The position numbers and the translations under genes were made by a program. A DNA stretch of 64,000 nucleotides from Owenweeksia hongkongensis DSM 17368. GTDB taxonomy: Bacteria; Bacteroidota; Bacteroidia; Flavobacteriales; Schleiferiaceae. The stretch is taken from the NCBI GenBank assembly GCA_945865885.1, contig CAMBEZ010000002.1, positions 79,447-143,446 of the forward strand. Direction: 5' to 3'. Within the stretch, counting starts at the first letter, position 1, and each line of letters begins with the position of its first letter. This document shows, piece after piece, positions 35,109 through 43,872 of this stretch. The notes below the pieces were generated by a model. The model saw only the letters and a list, made by a program, of their open reading frames with translations, did no database searches and was not told the origin of the DNA.

Positions 35109-35909
35109 TCAGAACAAAGCAGTTCCCAAGGCCAACAAACCGACGGCAAAACAGTAGATGGCAAATCCAGACAATTTCGCTTTCTTCACAAAAGAAATCA
35201 TGGCTTGGCACGCCCACAGTCCGGTAAAAAAGGCCGCAACAAAACCAATGAGCAAGGGAATAAGGGCACCCGAGTTGCCGGACGATCCCATTTCCACCAG
35301 GCTTTTGGTGTCTACCAGCATTTTACCCAAGATCAAGGGGACCACCATCAAAAAGCTGAAACGAGCTGCTTTTTCGCGGTCTATGCCCAAGAGGACGGCG
35401 GTGGCAATGGTTGCCCCGGAGCGCGAAATACCGGGTAAAATGGCAATGGCCTGGGCAATGCCCACCAAGGCAGCGTCCGAATAACCCACATTCTTGTGGG
35501 TCTTTTTGGCCGTATTGGCCCACAGCAGGAGCACACCCGTCAGGAGGAGCATGGCACCAACAAAAGCAATTTGGCCGTTAAAGAGGGCTTCCAACTGCTC
35601 CAAAAAGACCAAGCCCACGATAGCGGCTGGAACCATGGAAAGGATGATTTTGCCGGCAAATTGTAGGTCGTCGGCATCCCGACGAACCAGGCCGGTCAAA
35701 ATTTTGCCAATGTCTTTGCGGAAGACCACCACGGTGCTTAACGCCGTTGCGGCGTGCACCACTACGGTGAACAGTAAACTTTCAGCTGCCTCGGCGTCGT
35801 ACCCCAAAAGGGCCTTGCCCAGTTCCAAATGCCCGGAGGAGCTTACGGGCAAAAACTCCGTCAGCCCCTGGACAATACCCAAAAGCAAGGCTTGAATCAG
35901 TGCTTCCAT
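35109..35909 (-). CDS. uppP: Undecaprenyl-diphosphatase UppP (BacA)
   Basis: 266 residues, about seven to eight membrane helices. Recycles undecaprenyl pyrophosphate for peptidoglycan and other surface polymers. Both signature regions are present: QGLTEFLPVSSSGHLELG near residues 15-32 and LPGISRSGATIATAVLLG near 158-175. It follows the DUF3098 gene by two bases. Confidence 0.96.
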   Translation of the reverse strand: MEALIQALLLGIVQGLTEFLPVSSSGHLELGKALLGYDAEAAESLLFTVVVHAATALSTVVVFRKDIGKILTGLVRRDADDLQFAGKIILSMVPAAIVGLVFLEQLEALFNGQIAFVGAMLLLTGVLLLWANTAKKTHKNVGYSDAALVGIAQAIAILPGISRSGATIATAVLLGIDREKAARFSFLMVVPLILGKMLVDTKSLVEMGSSGNSGALIPLLIGFVAAFFTGLWACQAMISFVKKAKLSGFAIYCFAVGLLALGTALF

Positions 35910-35911
35910 CC

Positions 35912-36142
35912 TCAGTTCTGTGCTGCAGGACGACGCAACAAAGCCACCAGGGCAACGCCCAATCCAGCCAAAACCAAACCGGGAGCCGCCACCAAACGCT
36001 GGGCGTTGAACATTTCGGGATTGTACACGTTGGGGTCGTCGGATCCGCCGCCTTGCATCAGGAAGTAGCCTACCAAGATCAAAACAATGCTACCCACCAA
36101 AAGCAGGTAGGAGGTGCGGTCGAACAAAAATGTGGATTTCAT
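35912..36142 (-). CDS. DUF3098 small membrane protein
   Basis: 76 residues with two transmembrane helices (about 12-30 and 50-68) and a GGGSDDPNVYNPEMFNAQR loop between them, typical of DUF3098. Function unknown. Its start overlaps the ftsX stop by four bases (ATGA), and the gene pair is characteristic of Bacteroidota, which suggests a role with FtsX at the membrane. Confidence 0.9.
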   Translation of the reverse strand: MKSTFLFDRTSYLLLVGSIVLILVGYFLMQGGGSDDPNVYNPEMFNAQRLVAAPGLVLAGLGVALVALLRRPAAQN

Positions 36143-37026
36143 TGGGCATAAAGTTTATCGGTGTGCAAACGCAAGTACTTGTGTACGGCTAGGAAGGTGC
36201 TGCTCAAGGCAATGATCAAACCGAGGAGAAGCAATCCAAAACTGACCGCGGCCCAAGTGACCCAGGTGAGGAAGGGAGTGGTTTCCGGCGCCCAGGCAGA
36301 CAGCCCCTGATAGAGGCCGGCCAAGAGCAAGGAAGCTAAGGCTCCACCCAAGGCGCCCAGTTGGAGGCCCTGCAGCAGGAACGGACGGTGAATAAAGGTT
36401 TTGGTGGCGCCCACCAGCTGCATGGTGCGGATGACAAACCGCTTGGCGTAGATGCTCAAGCGAATGCTGTTGTGGATGAGGGTCACCGAAATCAGCAGCA
36501 AGGCTGCCGCAATTCCCAAGAGGAAGAGCGTTATTTTTTCGACGTTTTGGTGGACGGCACCCATCAGGTCGCGGTCGTAGACCAAATCTTCCACGGCTGC
36601 TTCCTTGCGTAGGCGTTTTTCAAGCGCGTCCAACTGATCCGGGGACAAATACTCCGCGTGCAGCTTCAAATCCAAGGCGTCGGAAAGGGGATTCATGCCC
36701 AAAAAGTCCACGAACTCTTCGCCCAAGTCTTTTTGAAACTCTTCTGCTGCCTGATCCCGAGAAACGAAGACCACGCTCCGTACTTCCGGTTGATTGGACC
36801 ACTTTTGCTGCAGCGCCCGAACCGTTTGCGCATCCGTGTTCGGGACCAAAAAGGCGGTGAACGTGAAATTTTCTTGCAGCTCCCGTCCGAGTTCGCGCGC
36901 TTGCAGCAACAACGAAGCCATGACGCCCACCACAAAAAGGACCAGCGCCATGCTGACGGTAACGGACACAAAGGCCGTACGGACGCGCTGGCGGTGAAAT
37001 TGTTCTTCGGGTGCTGGATGAGCCAT
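36139..37026 (-). CDS. ftsX: Cell-division ABC transporter permease FtsX
   Basis: 295 residues. N-terminal transmembrane helix (about 22-44), a periplasmic domain (about 45-170), then three helices, as expected for FtsX. VVFVSRDQAAEEFQKDLGEEF and NPLSDALDLKL mark the extracellular domain; SIYAKRFVIRTMQLVGATKTFIHRPFL precedes the last helices (split here for length near residue 215). Works with FtsE to activate cell-wall hydrolases at division. No ftsE adjacent. Its TAGATTTG element is four bases upstream of the ATG. Confidence 0.93.
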   Translation of the reverse strand: MAHPAPEEQFHRQRVRTAFVSVTVSMALVLFVVGVMASLLLQARELGRELQENFTFTAFLVPNTDAQTVRALQQKWSNQPEVRSVVFVSRDQAAEEFQKDLGEEFVDFLGMNPLSDALDLKLHAEYLSPDQLDALEKRLRKEAAVEDLVYDRDLMGAVHQNVEKITLFLLGIAAALLLISVTLIHNSIRLSIYAKRFVIRTMQLVGATKTFIHRPFLLQGLQLGALGGALASLLLAGLYQGLSAWAPETTPFLTWVTWAAVSFGLLLLGLIIALSSTFLAVHKYLRLHTDKLYAQ

Positions 37027-37030
37027 GGAA

Positions 37031-37038
37031 CAAATCTA
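37031..37038 (-). promoter_or_regulatory. -7 element of ftsX, leaderless spacing
   Basis: TAGATTTG on the minus strand, exact to TAnnTTTG, then TTCC and the ATG at 37026. Confidence 0.65.
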
Positions 37039-37058
37039 CAAAAAAGGCACGGAGGCGC

Positions 37059-37066
37059 TACTTTTG
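37059..37066 (+). promoter_or_regulatory. -7 element of leuS, leaderless spacing
   Basis: TACTTTTG, exact, then CGGC and the ATG at 37071. Only 20 bases separate it from the divergent ftsX element. Confidence 0.65.
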
Positions 37067-37070
37067 CGGC

Positions 37071-39836
37071 ATGGAATACGTACCCGGGATCATTGAAAAG
37101 AAGTGGCAGTCCTATTGGCGTGATAATCAGACGTATGCGGCGTCAGACGATCGCGCGCTTCCCAAGTACTACGTGCTGGACATGTTCCCCTACCCTTCCG
37201 GTGCCGGATTGCACGTGGGCCATCCGCTGGGGTACATCGCGTCCGACTGCGTGGCGCGGTTCAAAAGACACCAAGGATACAACGTGTTGCACCCCATGGG
37301 ATACGACGCCTTTGGCCTGCCCGCGGAACAGTACGCCATCCAAACGGGGCAGCATCCGTCGATCACCACGGAAACGAACATTGCGCGCTACCGGCAACAG
37401 CTGGACCGGATTGGATTCAGCTTTGATTGGAGCCGCGAGGTGCGCACGTGCGAACCGGATTACTACCGCTGGACGCAGAGGATTTTTGCGCAGTTCTTTG
37501 GTAGCTGGTACAACCGCGCAGCGGACCGTGCAGAACCGATTGAATCCCTGGTTGCGCACTTGTCCGCGCACGGCACGATTGGCTTGAACGCCGCCCAAAC
37601 GGTAGCACTGGAACTCACTGCAGCCGAATGGAACGCCAAGAATGGTGCGGCCCGGGAGGCGCTGTTGCAGAATTACCGCCTGGCCTACCGTTCCGAGAGT
37701 TGGGTGAATTGGTGCCCCGCATTGGGTACCGTTTTGGCCAACGACGAAATCAAGGACGGCTATTCCGAACGCGGCGGTCACCCGGTGGTGCAGAAGCAAA
37801 TGATGCAGTGGAGCATGCGCATTTCCGCCTACGCGCAGCGCCTATTGGACGATTTGGACCCACTGGACTGGAGCGACTCCATCAAGGAAAGCCAACGGCA
37901 TTGGATTGGACGCAGCGAGGGCGCTTGGGTGCATTTTGACTTGGCGCAGCCCGTACCGGACCGCACGCAATTGACGGTATTCACCACCCGCCCGGACACC
38001 CTTTTTGGCGCTACCTACCTGGCGGTGGCCCCTGAATTGGAGGGCTTGGAGGGGTTGGTGACGGCCGAGCAAGCCGACGCGGTAGCGGCGGTGCGCGAGG
38101 CCGCGGGCCGAAAAACCGAACGGGACCGCATGGCCGACGTCAAGACCATCAACGGGGCTTTCACGGGCTCATACGCCTTGCACCCCCTGACCGGAGCCCC
38201 CTTGCCCATCTGGGTGGCGGACTACGTTTTGGCGGGGTACGGAACCGGAGCCGTCATGGCGGTACCGGCACACGATTCCCGGGACCATCGTTTTGCCAAA
38301 CACTTTGGCTTGCCCATCGTGGAGGTGATTGCCGGTGGAAACGTGGAGGTGGAAGCCTTCGAATCGTACGAAGGCATCGCCGTCAACAGCGATTTTTTGA
38401 ACGGTCGGTCCGTTTCAGAGGCCAAGTCCGCTTGCATTGCGGAGCTTGCTGCCCGCGGCAAAGGCGAACAACGCATCCAATTCCGCCTGCGCGACGCCAT
38501 TTTTGGCCGCCAGCGGTACTGGGGCGAGCCCATTCCCGTTTCGTATGCCGACGGGGTGCCGCAGGTGCTGCCGGAAGACGCATTGCCCTTGGTGCTGCCG
38601 GAGGTAGACAAGTACTTGCCCACAGAAAGCGGCGAGCCGCCGCTGGCACGTGCCGCGCATTGGGCCGATGCTGCCGGAAACGAACTGGAAACCACCACCA
38701 TGCCGGGTTGGGCCGGCTCCTCCTGGTACTTCCTGCGCTACATGGATCCGCACAACCGATCCGAATTTGTGGGCCAGGACGCCGCAAAGTACTGGGGCCA
38801 AGTGGATCTGTACGTGGGCGGAAGCGAACACGCCACCGGGCACCTGTTGTACGCACGTTTTTGGAATCAATTCTTGTTTGATCGGGGATGGGTTGGCCAC
38901 CGCGAACCCTTCAAAAAATTAGTGAATCAAGGCATGATTCAGGGCGTGTCGGCCTTGCTGCACCGACTCCCGGGAACCAACACCTTTGTGAGCGCCGGAG
39001 CCGTGGGCAAACGAACCACCAGCCGCATCCACGTGGACGTCTCCTTGATCAACGAGAAAAATGAGCTGGACCAAGTTGCTTTTCGCGCTTGGCTCCCCGA
39101 ATTTGCCCACGCGGAGTTTGAAACCGAAAACGGTGCCGTGGTGGTGGAGCGCGAGGTGGAAAAAATGTCCAAATCCAAGCACAACGTGGTGAATCCGGAC
39201 GCCGTTGCGGATCAGGTTGGCGCCGACGGTTTGCGGCTGTACGAAATGTTTTTGGGCCCCCTGGAGCAATCCAAGCCGTGGGACACGCAGGGCATTGCTG
39301 GGGTGAGTAATTTCTTGCGCAAAACCTGGCGTTTGTTCACCGCGCAACCGTTGTCTGAGGAGCCTGCACCGTTGGAGGCGTTGAAAATTGCCCACAAACT
39401 CGTTCACAAAGTGGCGTCGGACATGGAAAATTTGTCCTTCAATACCAGCGTTTCGGCCTTGATGATTGCCGTCAACGAGTTGAGCGCGCTACCCACCCGG
39501 CACCGCGAGCCACTGGAAATGCTGGCCATTGCCGTGTCTCCACTGGCACCGCATTTGGCGGAAGAATTGTGGGCTCACTTGGGGCATGCGCCTTCCGTTA
39601 CCCGCGCTCCTTGGCCGCAGGTGGATCCTGCCCTTTTGATGGACGACTTCGTGGTTTACCCCGTGCAGTTCAACGGTAAAACGCGCTTTTCCGTGGAGGT
39701 TCCGCGGTCCGCAACCTCGGCAGAGGTGGAAGCGTTGGTGCGCAGCCACGAGCAAACGCTGAAGTACGTGGGAGAGCAATCCATCCGCAAGGTCATTGTG
39801 GTGCCCGGACGGATTGTGAACCTGGTAGTGGCTTAA
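37071..39836 (+). CDS. leuS: Leucyl-tRNA synthetase
   Basis: 921 residues from ATG at 37071 (MEYVPGIIEKKWQSYW); an earlier in-frame ATG at 37011 lies inside the divergent promoter. Class Ia synthetase. HIGH-type motif in PYPSGAGLHVGHPLGY near residue 45, the CP1 editing domain (about 225-420, with VFTTRPDTLFGATYLAVAPE and the GTGAVMAVPAHD segment), GGSEHATGHLLYARFW, and KMSKSKHN near 700. The C-terminal anticodon and extension domains are complete. Converges with the M23 peptidase gene without a clear terminator. Confidence 0.97.
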   Translation: MEYVPGIIEKKWQSYWRDNQTYAASDDRALPKYYVLDMFPYPSGAGLHVGHPLGYIASDCVARFKRHQGYNVLHPMGYDAFGLPAEQYAIQTGQHPSITTETNIARYRQQLDRIGFSFDWSREVRTCEPDYYRWTQRIFAQFFGSWYNRAADRAEPIESLVAHLSAHGTIGLNAAQTVALELTAAEWNAKNGAAREALLQNYRLAYRSESWVNWCPALGTVLANDEIKDGYSERGGHPVVQKQMMQWSMRISAYAQRLLDDLDPLDWSDSIKESQRHWIGRSEGAWVHFDLAQPVPDRTQLTVFTTRPDTLFGATYLAVAPELEGLEGLVTAEQADAVAAVREAAGRKTERDRMADVKTINGAFTGSYALHPLTGAPLPIWVADYVLAGYGTGAVMAVPAHDSRDHRFAKHFGLPIVEVIAGGNVEVEAFESYEGIAVNSDFLNGRSVSEAKSACIAELAARGKGEQRIQFRLRDAIFGRQRYWGEPIPVSYADGVPQVLPEDALPLVLPEVDKYLPTESGEPPLARAAHWADAAGNELETTTMPGWAGSSWYFLRYMDPHNRSEFVGQDAAKYWGQVDLYVGGSEHATGHLLYARFWNQFLFDRGWVGHREPFKKLVNQGMIQGVSALLHRLPGTNTFVSAGAVGKRTTSRIHVDVSLINEKNELDQVAFRAWLPEFAHAEFETENGAVVVEREVEKMSKSKHNVVNPDAVADQVGADGLRLYEMFLGPLEQSKPWDTQGIAGVSNFLRKTWRLFTAQPLSEEPAPLEALKIAHKLVHKVASDMENLSFNTSVSALMIAVNELSALPTRHREPLEMLAIAVSPLAPHLAEELWAHLGHAPSVTRAPWPQVDPALLMDDFVVYPVQFNGKTRFSVEVPRSATSAEVEALVRSHEQTLKYVGEQSIRKVIVVPGRIVNLVVA

Positions 39837-39858
39837 ACCCGACGGTTCGCCGACGGGG

Positions 39859-41139
39859 TCAATCCCGGCGCTGTTCCGGATAGGTCAGAGCGTCCAACCG
39901 CTTCAACAACGGTTGGCTGGTGCGTTCAAAAGCGCCGCGGTACCGATCCGGAATGGGTTCGCTGTTGGGCAATTTCAGCGCCAGCGGGTTGACTTGGCGG
40001 CCGTTGACCCAAAAGCGGTAGCAAACGTGCGGCCCGGAGGCCAAACCGGTGCTGCCCACGTAACCAATCACTTGGCCTTGGGACACGCGTGCGCCGGGGC
40101 GGATGCCAGATGCAATCCGGCTCATGTGCAGGTACTGTGTGCTGTAGGTGCCGTTGTGCCGCACTTTGACGAACTTTCCATTTCCAGAATTATACCCCGC
40201 TTTGTCCACCACACCGTGGGCAGTAGTTTGGATGGGTGTTCCCGTTGGTGCTGCGTAGTCCGTTCCCAAGTGGGCTTTCCATCGGCGCTGGACCGGGTGA
40301 AAACGGTTCATGGTGTATTTGGACGTGATGCGAAAAAAGTCCAACGGAGCTTTCAAAAACATCTTTTTCAGGCCCTTGCCGTCCCGGTCAAAGTAGCCCG
40401 AAAAACCGGTGGCGGTGTCGTTGAAATAGAGGGCATAGATGGGCTTTCCTCCTTGTTCAAAAACCGCGGCCAAAACCCGTCCAGCTCCAACGGAAACCGT
40501 GTCGTCCACAAACTTCTCTTCAAAAACCACCTTGAAACGATCTCCCGGCTGCACCCGGAAGAAGTCGATGGTGTAGGCATAGACTTCCGCCAATTTCACC
40601 GCCACGGCCGCAGAAACATCCTGCTCCTGCAACGTTCCAAAAAGGGAACCTTCAATCACGGCCGCCACCTGACGCTCCCGGGTAACCACCGGGCGTTCTA
40701 CGGACTTGACGTACAGTGAGTCCCCGCACGAAAACAAGACGTACCGGGTGGGAGACTCCTCGTAAATCAAGTAAAGCAGTGATTTTTCCGCATCGCGCTT
40801 GCGAACTGCAATGTAGGTTTCGTCCGCACGCCAGGTGGACGGACGGAAAGCAGAGCCCGCACGGGCGATGAGGGCATCCGCTCGTGGGTAGGACATGCCC
40901 ATTGCGTGCAACAATTCCCCCAAGGTTTCTCCGGAGCGAACCGTGTCCCGGTCCACGTGAAATTGGTGGCTGCCAAATCCAAACAGGTACAGCGGTGCTG
41001 GAGTGCGCAACGCTGCCCGCTCTGGGCTTAAAGCAACCGGACGGGTGGAAACCACGGCCCAAAAAACACCGATGACGGCTACCGCAAAAAAGGCCCAAAC
41101 CGCACCGCGGCGGTAAATTTTGCGTTCGGATTTGTTCAT
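39859..41139 (-). CDS. M23-family (LytM-type) metallopeptidase, membrane-anchored
   Basis: 426 residues from ATG at 41139, overlapping the dioxygenase stop by four bases. An N-terminal transmembrane helix (about 13-30) anchors it, facing the periplasm. A middle region (about 60-260) resembles the LysM/OapA-like part of cell-wall peptidases (DTVRSGETLGELLHAMGMS). The M23 domain is at about 290-400: HLGTDYAAPTGTPI supplies the first His and Asp. The usual second HxH reads GPHVCYRFW, with Cys where the zinc-ligand His is expected. I recall this variant in Bacteroidota relatives, so it may be a family trait. It likely cuts peptidoglycan peptides or regulates a hydrolase. Confidence 0.88.
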   Translation of the reverse strand: MNKSERKIYRRGAVWAFFAVAVIGVFWAVVSTRPVALSPERAALRTPAPLYLFGFGSHQFHVDRDTVRSGETLGELLHAMGMSYPRADALIARAGSAFRPSTWRADETYIAVRKRDAEKSLLYLIYEESPTRYVLFSCGDSLYVKSVERPVVTRERQVAAVIEGSLFGTLQEQDVSAAVAVKLAEVYAYTIDFFRVQPGDRFKVVFEEKFVDDTVSVGAGRVLAAVFEQGGKPIYALYFNDTATGFSGYFDRDGKGLKKMFLKAPLDFFRITSKYTMNRFHPVQRRWKAHLGTDYAAPTGTPIQTTAHGVVDKAGYNSGNGKFVKVRHNGTYSTQYLHMSRIASGIRPGARVSQGQVIGYVGSTGLASGPHVCYRFWVNGRQVNPLALKLPNSEPIPDRYRGAFERTSQPLLKRLDALTYPEQRRD

Positions 41140-42113
41140 GCCTGAGGGTCTAAGGAAGCCAGTTGTTGATCCACCCATTTTTTGCCCCATTCTTCCTGCT
41201 CCTGTTCGGACCACATTTCGGGGAAGAAAATTCGCTTTTGGAACCGCGGAGGCAGGTAACGCTGCCAATTGGTGCCGCCCGTTGCCGGAGCGTCCGACGG
41301 TTTTTTGGCCAAGTACTTCACCGCGGTTCGGTAGTGCTGCAGCGGCCAGTCCACGTTGATTTGGTGGTCCAATCCGCGCAAAGCCTGGACCAATTCGGGG
41401 TTTTGACGGTCCTCGTCGGACAGGTTCTGAACCAAATCCCACAAGGTATTGCCGCGCCAGCGCAACGCTGTCGTACGGAAGGTTTCGCCGTACTTGGCTT
41501 CAAACTGGCGCAAAGTGAGCGTTTTCTCGCCCGTTTCTTCCAAAGTAGCGCCTTGGCGCCAGTACACATGGTCCAAGAGCACCTGGGGGTCTGCACCTTG
41601 TTCCATCAGCGCGGCGCGATGCTCCAACTGCACCAAATGCTCCAACCGGGTGGACGCAAATTCCAGAAAACGGTACTGGGCAGACTGAAAACCAGACGCG
41701 GGAATGAGGGCCAGTCGGAATTTCAAAAACTGCTCACGCTCCATTCCGTCCGCCATGACGCCAAAACTGGTGGCCAGGGCATGAAAATACCGGTTGACGC
41801 GGTTGACGCGGCGAACCAGTTCCTCGAGGGTTGCGGGTACCGCGGCGTCCACCAGCGGTTCCAACTCGTGACGGGACAACTTGAAGTACAGTTCCGTGAT
41901 TTGGTGGTACATGATGAAAATGGGCTCGTCCGGATACGCCGTGCGCGGTTTCTGCAACGTGAGCAGCGTGTCCAACTGGACGTAGTCCCAATACGTAATG
42001 TACTCCGTCCTATGCAGCCCTTCCAGGAAAGAGGCCAAATCCTGACCGTCCGCAGCGTACTTGGCCGCCAAAGACGCCAGTTGTTCTTGAACTTCAGGGC
42101 TTAAGGTACTCAT
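41136..42113 (-). CDS. Tryptophan 2,3-dioxygenase family protein
   Basis: 325 residues. Haem dioxygenase opening the indole ring of tryptophan to N-formylkynurenine, first step of the kynurenine route. Signatures: YITYWDYVQLDTLLTLQ near residue 35, the substrate-binding FIMYHQITELYFKLSRHEL near 65-85, SGFQSAQYRFLE near 140, and a later haem-ligand candidate His in VQLEHRAALME. No other kynurenine gene is nearby; instead it is locked between a sensor kinase (four-base overlap upstream) and an M23 peptidase (four-base overlap downstream). Confidence 0.92.
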   Translation of the reverse strand: MSTLSPEVQEQLASLAAKYAADGQDLASFLEGLHRTEYITYWDYVQLDTLLTLQKPRTAYPDEPIFIMYHQITELYFKLSRHELEPLVDAAVPATLEELVRRVNRVNRYFHALATSFGVMADGMEREQFLKFRLALIPASGFQSAQYRFLEFASTRLEHLVQLEHRAALMEQGADPQVLLDHVYWRQGATLEETGEKTLTLRQFEAKYGETFRTTALRWRGNTLWDLVQNLSDEDRQNPELVQALRGLDHQINVDWPLQHYRTAVKYLAKKPSDAPATGGTNWQRYLPPRFQKRIFFPEMWSEQEQEEWGKKWVDQQLASLDPQA

Positions 42114-43114
42114 GAGGTTGCTGCTTTTTCCAGAGTAAAAGAAAAGGTGGACCCCACTCCGCGGGTGGAAGTGGCGTGAATTTGCTGCTTGTGGGCTTCC
42201 ATGATGTGCTTCGCAATGGACAATCCCAGGCCCGTGCCGCCCACGTCTCGGGAGCGGCTCTTGTCCACCCGATAAAAACGCTCAAATATGCGCGGGAGGT
42301 CGGATTCGTCGATGCCAATGCCGTTGTCCGAGACCTTGATCAAAAAACGATCTTCCAAATCCAAAATATCCACGGTGACGAGGCCTTTCTGCGGTTGGGA
42401 GTACTTGATGCCGTTGGAAATCAGGTTGTGGAGCACTTGCTCTATTTTTCGGGAGTCGCCCAGGGCTTTGTAAATGCGCTCTTTGTCTTTTTTCAAGACC
42501 AATTCAACGCCTGCGTCGCGTGCCGACGGCTCCAATTCCTCCAAAACTTCTTTCAAAGCACGGACCACGTCGAAGGTACCCATCTCCAAGGCAACGGCAC
42601 CGGATTCCAACCGAGACAATAAATCCATTTCCTGGATGAGGGCGGTCATGCGGTCCACACTTTTGGCGGCTTTTTCCAAAAACTTTCGGTTGACTTTTGC
42701 GTCTTCCAAACCGCCGTCCAGCAGCGTAAATAAATAGCCTTGGATGTTGAAAACAGGAGTTTTGAGCTCGTGAGAGAGATTTCCCATGAATTCGCGCCGA
42801 AAACCTTCCCGGTCCAACAACCCTTGAATTTGTTGATCTCGGTTTCGGGCCCAAGACTCCACGTCTTGCTCGACGTCATCCAAACTCACGCGTGAAGTTG
42901 CCGCGGTCCCTGGATCTTTTAAAATGGCGTAAATGGCCTTCAGACGTCGGTACAAAAACTGGTGCACCATTCCGTAAACGAGAATCGCCAAGGCGACGCC
43001 AAAGGCTAATGATTTCCAAAGCCGCTCCAAATCGTCCGGAAGCAGCCACCAAAGACCCGCTCCGGCCAACAGACCGGCGAGAAAAGCAATTTGTTCGGGA
43101 CGCTCAAAACGCAT
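42110..43114 (-). CDS. PhoR-type sensor histidine kinase
   Basis: 334 residues. Two adjacent N-terminal transmembrane helices (about 8-24 and 33-50) with almost no periplasmic loop, so the signal is probably membrane-internal or delivered by a partner. HisKA H-box LSHELKTPVFNIQGY near residue 115, N-box NLISNGIKYSQ, G1 DNGIGI, F-box FERFYRVDKSRSR and G2 GGTGLGLSIAKHI. It follows the response regulator gene by nine bases and overlaps the dioxygenase by four. A short-loop PhoR-like kinase; the phosphate connection is not shown by the sequence itself. Confidence 0.92.
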   Translation of the reverse strand: MRFERPEQIAFLAGLLAGAGLWWLLPDDLERLWKSLAFGVALAILVYGMVHQFLYRRLKAIYAILKDPGTAATSRVSLDDVEQDVESWARNRDQQIQGLLDREGFRREFMGNLSHELKTPVFNIQGYLFTLLDGGLEDAKVNRKFLEKAAKSVDRMTALIQEMDLLSRLESGAVALEMGTFDVVRALKEVLEELEPSARDAGVELVLKKDKERIYKALGDSRKIEQVLHNLISNGIKYSQPQKGLVTVDILDLEDRFLIKVSDNGIGIDESDLPRIFERFYRVDKSRSRDVGGTGLGLSIAKHIMEAHKQQIHATSTRGVGSTFSFTLEKAATS

Positions 43115-43123
43115 CCCGCTAAG

Positions 43124-43801
43124 TTAGCCCTCGAATTTGTACCCTACGCCCTTGATGGTGCCAATTTTCTCATCCCCTATTTTCTCACGCAGCTTGCGGA
43201 TGTGCACGTCAATGGTACGGCCTCCTACCACCACATCCGTTCCCCAAACGGAGTCCAAAATGGCCTCGCGGGTAAACACTTTCCCAGGTTTGGAGGCCAG
43301 CAAAAGGAGTAGCTCAAATTCTTTGCGCGGCATGTCCAACGGATTGTTGTCCACAAAAACTTTGTACTGTTCCGTGTCAATGGTCAAATTGTTCCGCACG
43401 ATGGGCCCTTTACCTACAATGCCTCCACGCCGGCGAAGCAAGGCGTGAATGCGGCTCACCAGAATTTTGGGTTTGATGGGCTTTGCAATGTAATCGTCCG
43501 CACCAGCGTCCAAGCCCGCCACTTGAATGGAATCTTCGTTGCGCGCCGTCAGGAAAACAATCAAGCAATTTTGCGTTTCCGGCAATTTGCGCAGCGCCTC
43601 GCACGTCTCCATGCCGTCCATCTCCGGCATCATCAGATCCAACACCACCACATCGGGCTTGAATTTTTTCGCCAACTCCACAGCCAAACGCCCGTTGGAG
43701 GCCGTTTGAATTTGAAAACCTTCGTTCTCTAGGTTGTACGAAAGAAAGTCCAGAATCGACGGTTCGTCGTCAACCAGAAGGATGCGTGCGGATTGGGCCA
43801 T
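43124..43801 (-). CDS. PhoB/OmpR-family response regulator
   Basis: 225 residues. Receiver domain with acidic DDEPS, phospho-acceptor Asp in VVLDLMMPEMDG near residue 56, Thr in FLTAR and Lys in AKPIKPK; then a winged-helix DNA-binding domain (about 130-225) with TREAILDSVWG, RTIDVHIRKLREKIG and the final GVGYKFEG. Such regulators bind tandem half-sites with about 11-bp spacing; two TTAACCT repeats of exactly that geometry lie upstream. Could be PhoB proper or another OmpR-family regulator. First gene of a four-gene operon. Confidence 0.92.
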   Translation of the reverse strand: MAQSARILLVDDEPSILDFLSYNLENEGFQIQTASNGRLAVELAKKFKPDVVVLDLMMPEMDGMETCEALRKLPETQNCLIVFLTARNEDSIQVAGLDAGADDYIAKPIKPKILVSRIHALLRRRGGIVGKGPIVRNNLTIDTEQYKVFVDNNPLDMPRKEFELLLLLASKPGKVFTREAILDSVWGTDVVVGGRTIDVHIRKLREKIGDEKIGTIKGVGYKFEG

Positions 43802-43827
43802 GGCACAGGTACCGTATTGGTGGAACT

Positions 43828-43835
43828 CAAAGGTA
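43828..43835 (-). promoter_or_regulatory. -7 element of the two-component operon
   Basis: TACCTTTG on the minus strand, exact match, 26 bases upstream of the ATG at 43801. Confidence 0.65.
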
Positions 43836-43872
43836 GGACTATCCCATTTCCAAGCACCCTAAGTTGCGCAAC

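Noticed and set aside
39837..39858. Possible terminator between leuS and the M23 gene
   Set aside because: The CCGACGG copies are direct, not inverted, repeats, so no hairpin forms; there is no T-run.
43124..43801. Firm naming of the regulator as phoB
   Set aside because: The domain composition fits many OmpR-family regulators, no pst or phoU gene is in the window, and the kinase has almost no periplasmic sensor; only the operator-like repeats hint at Pho control.
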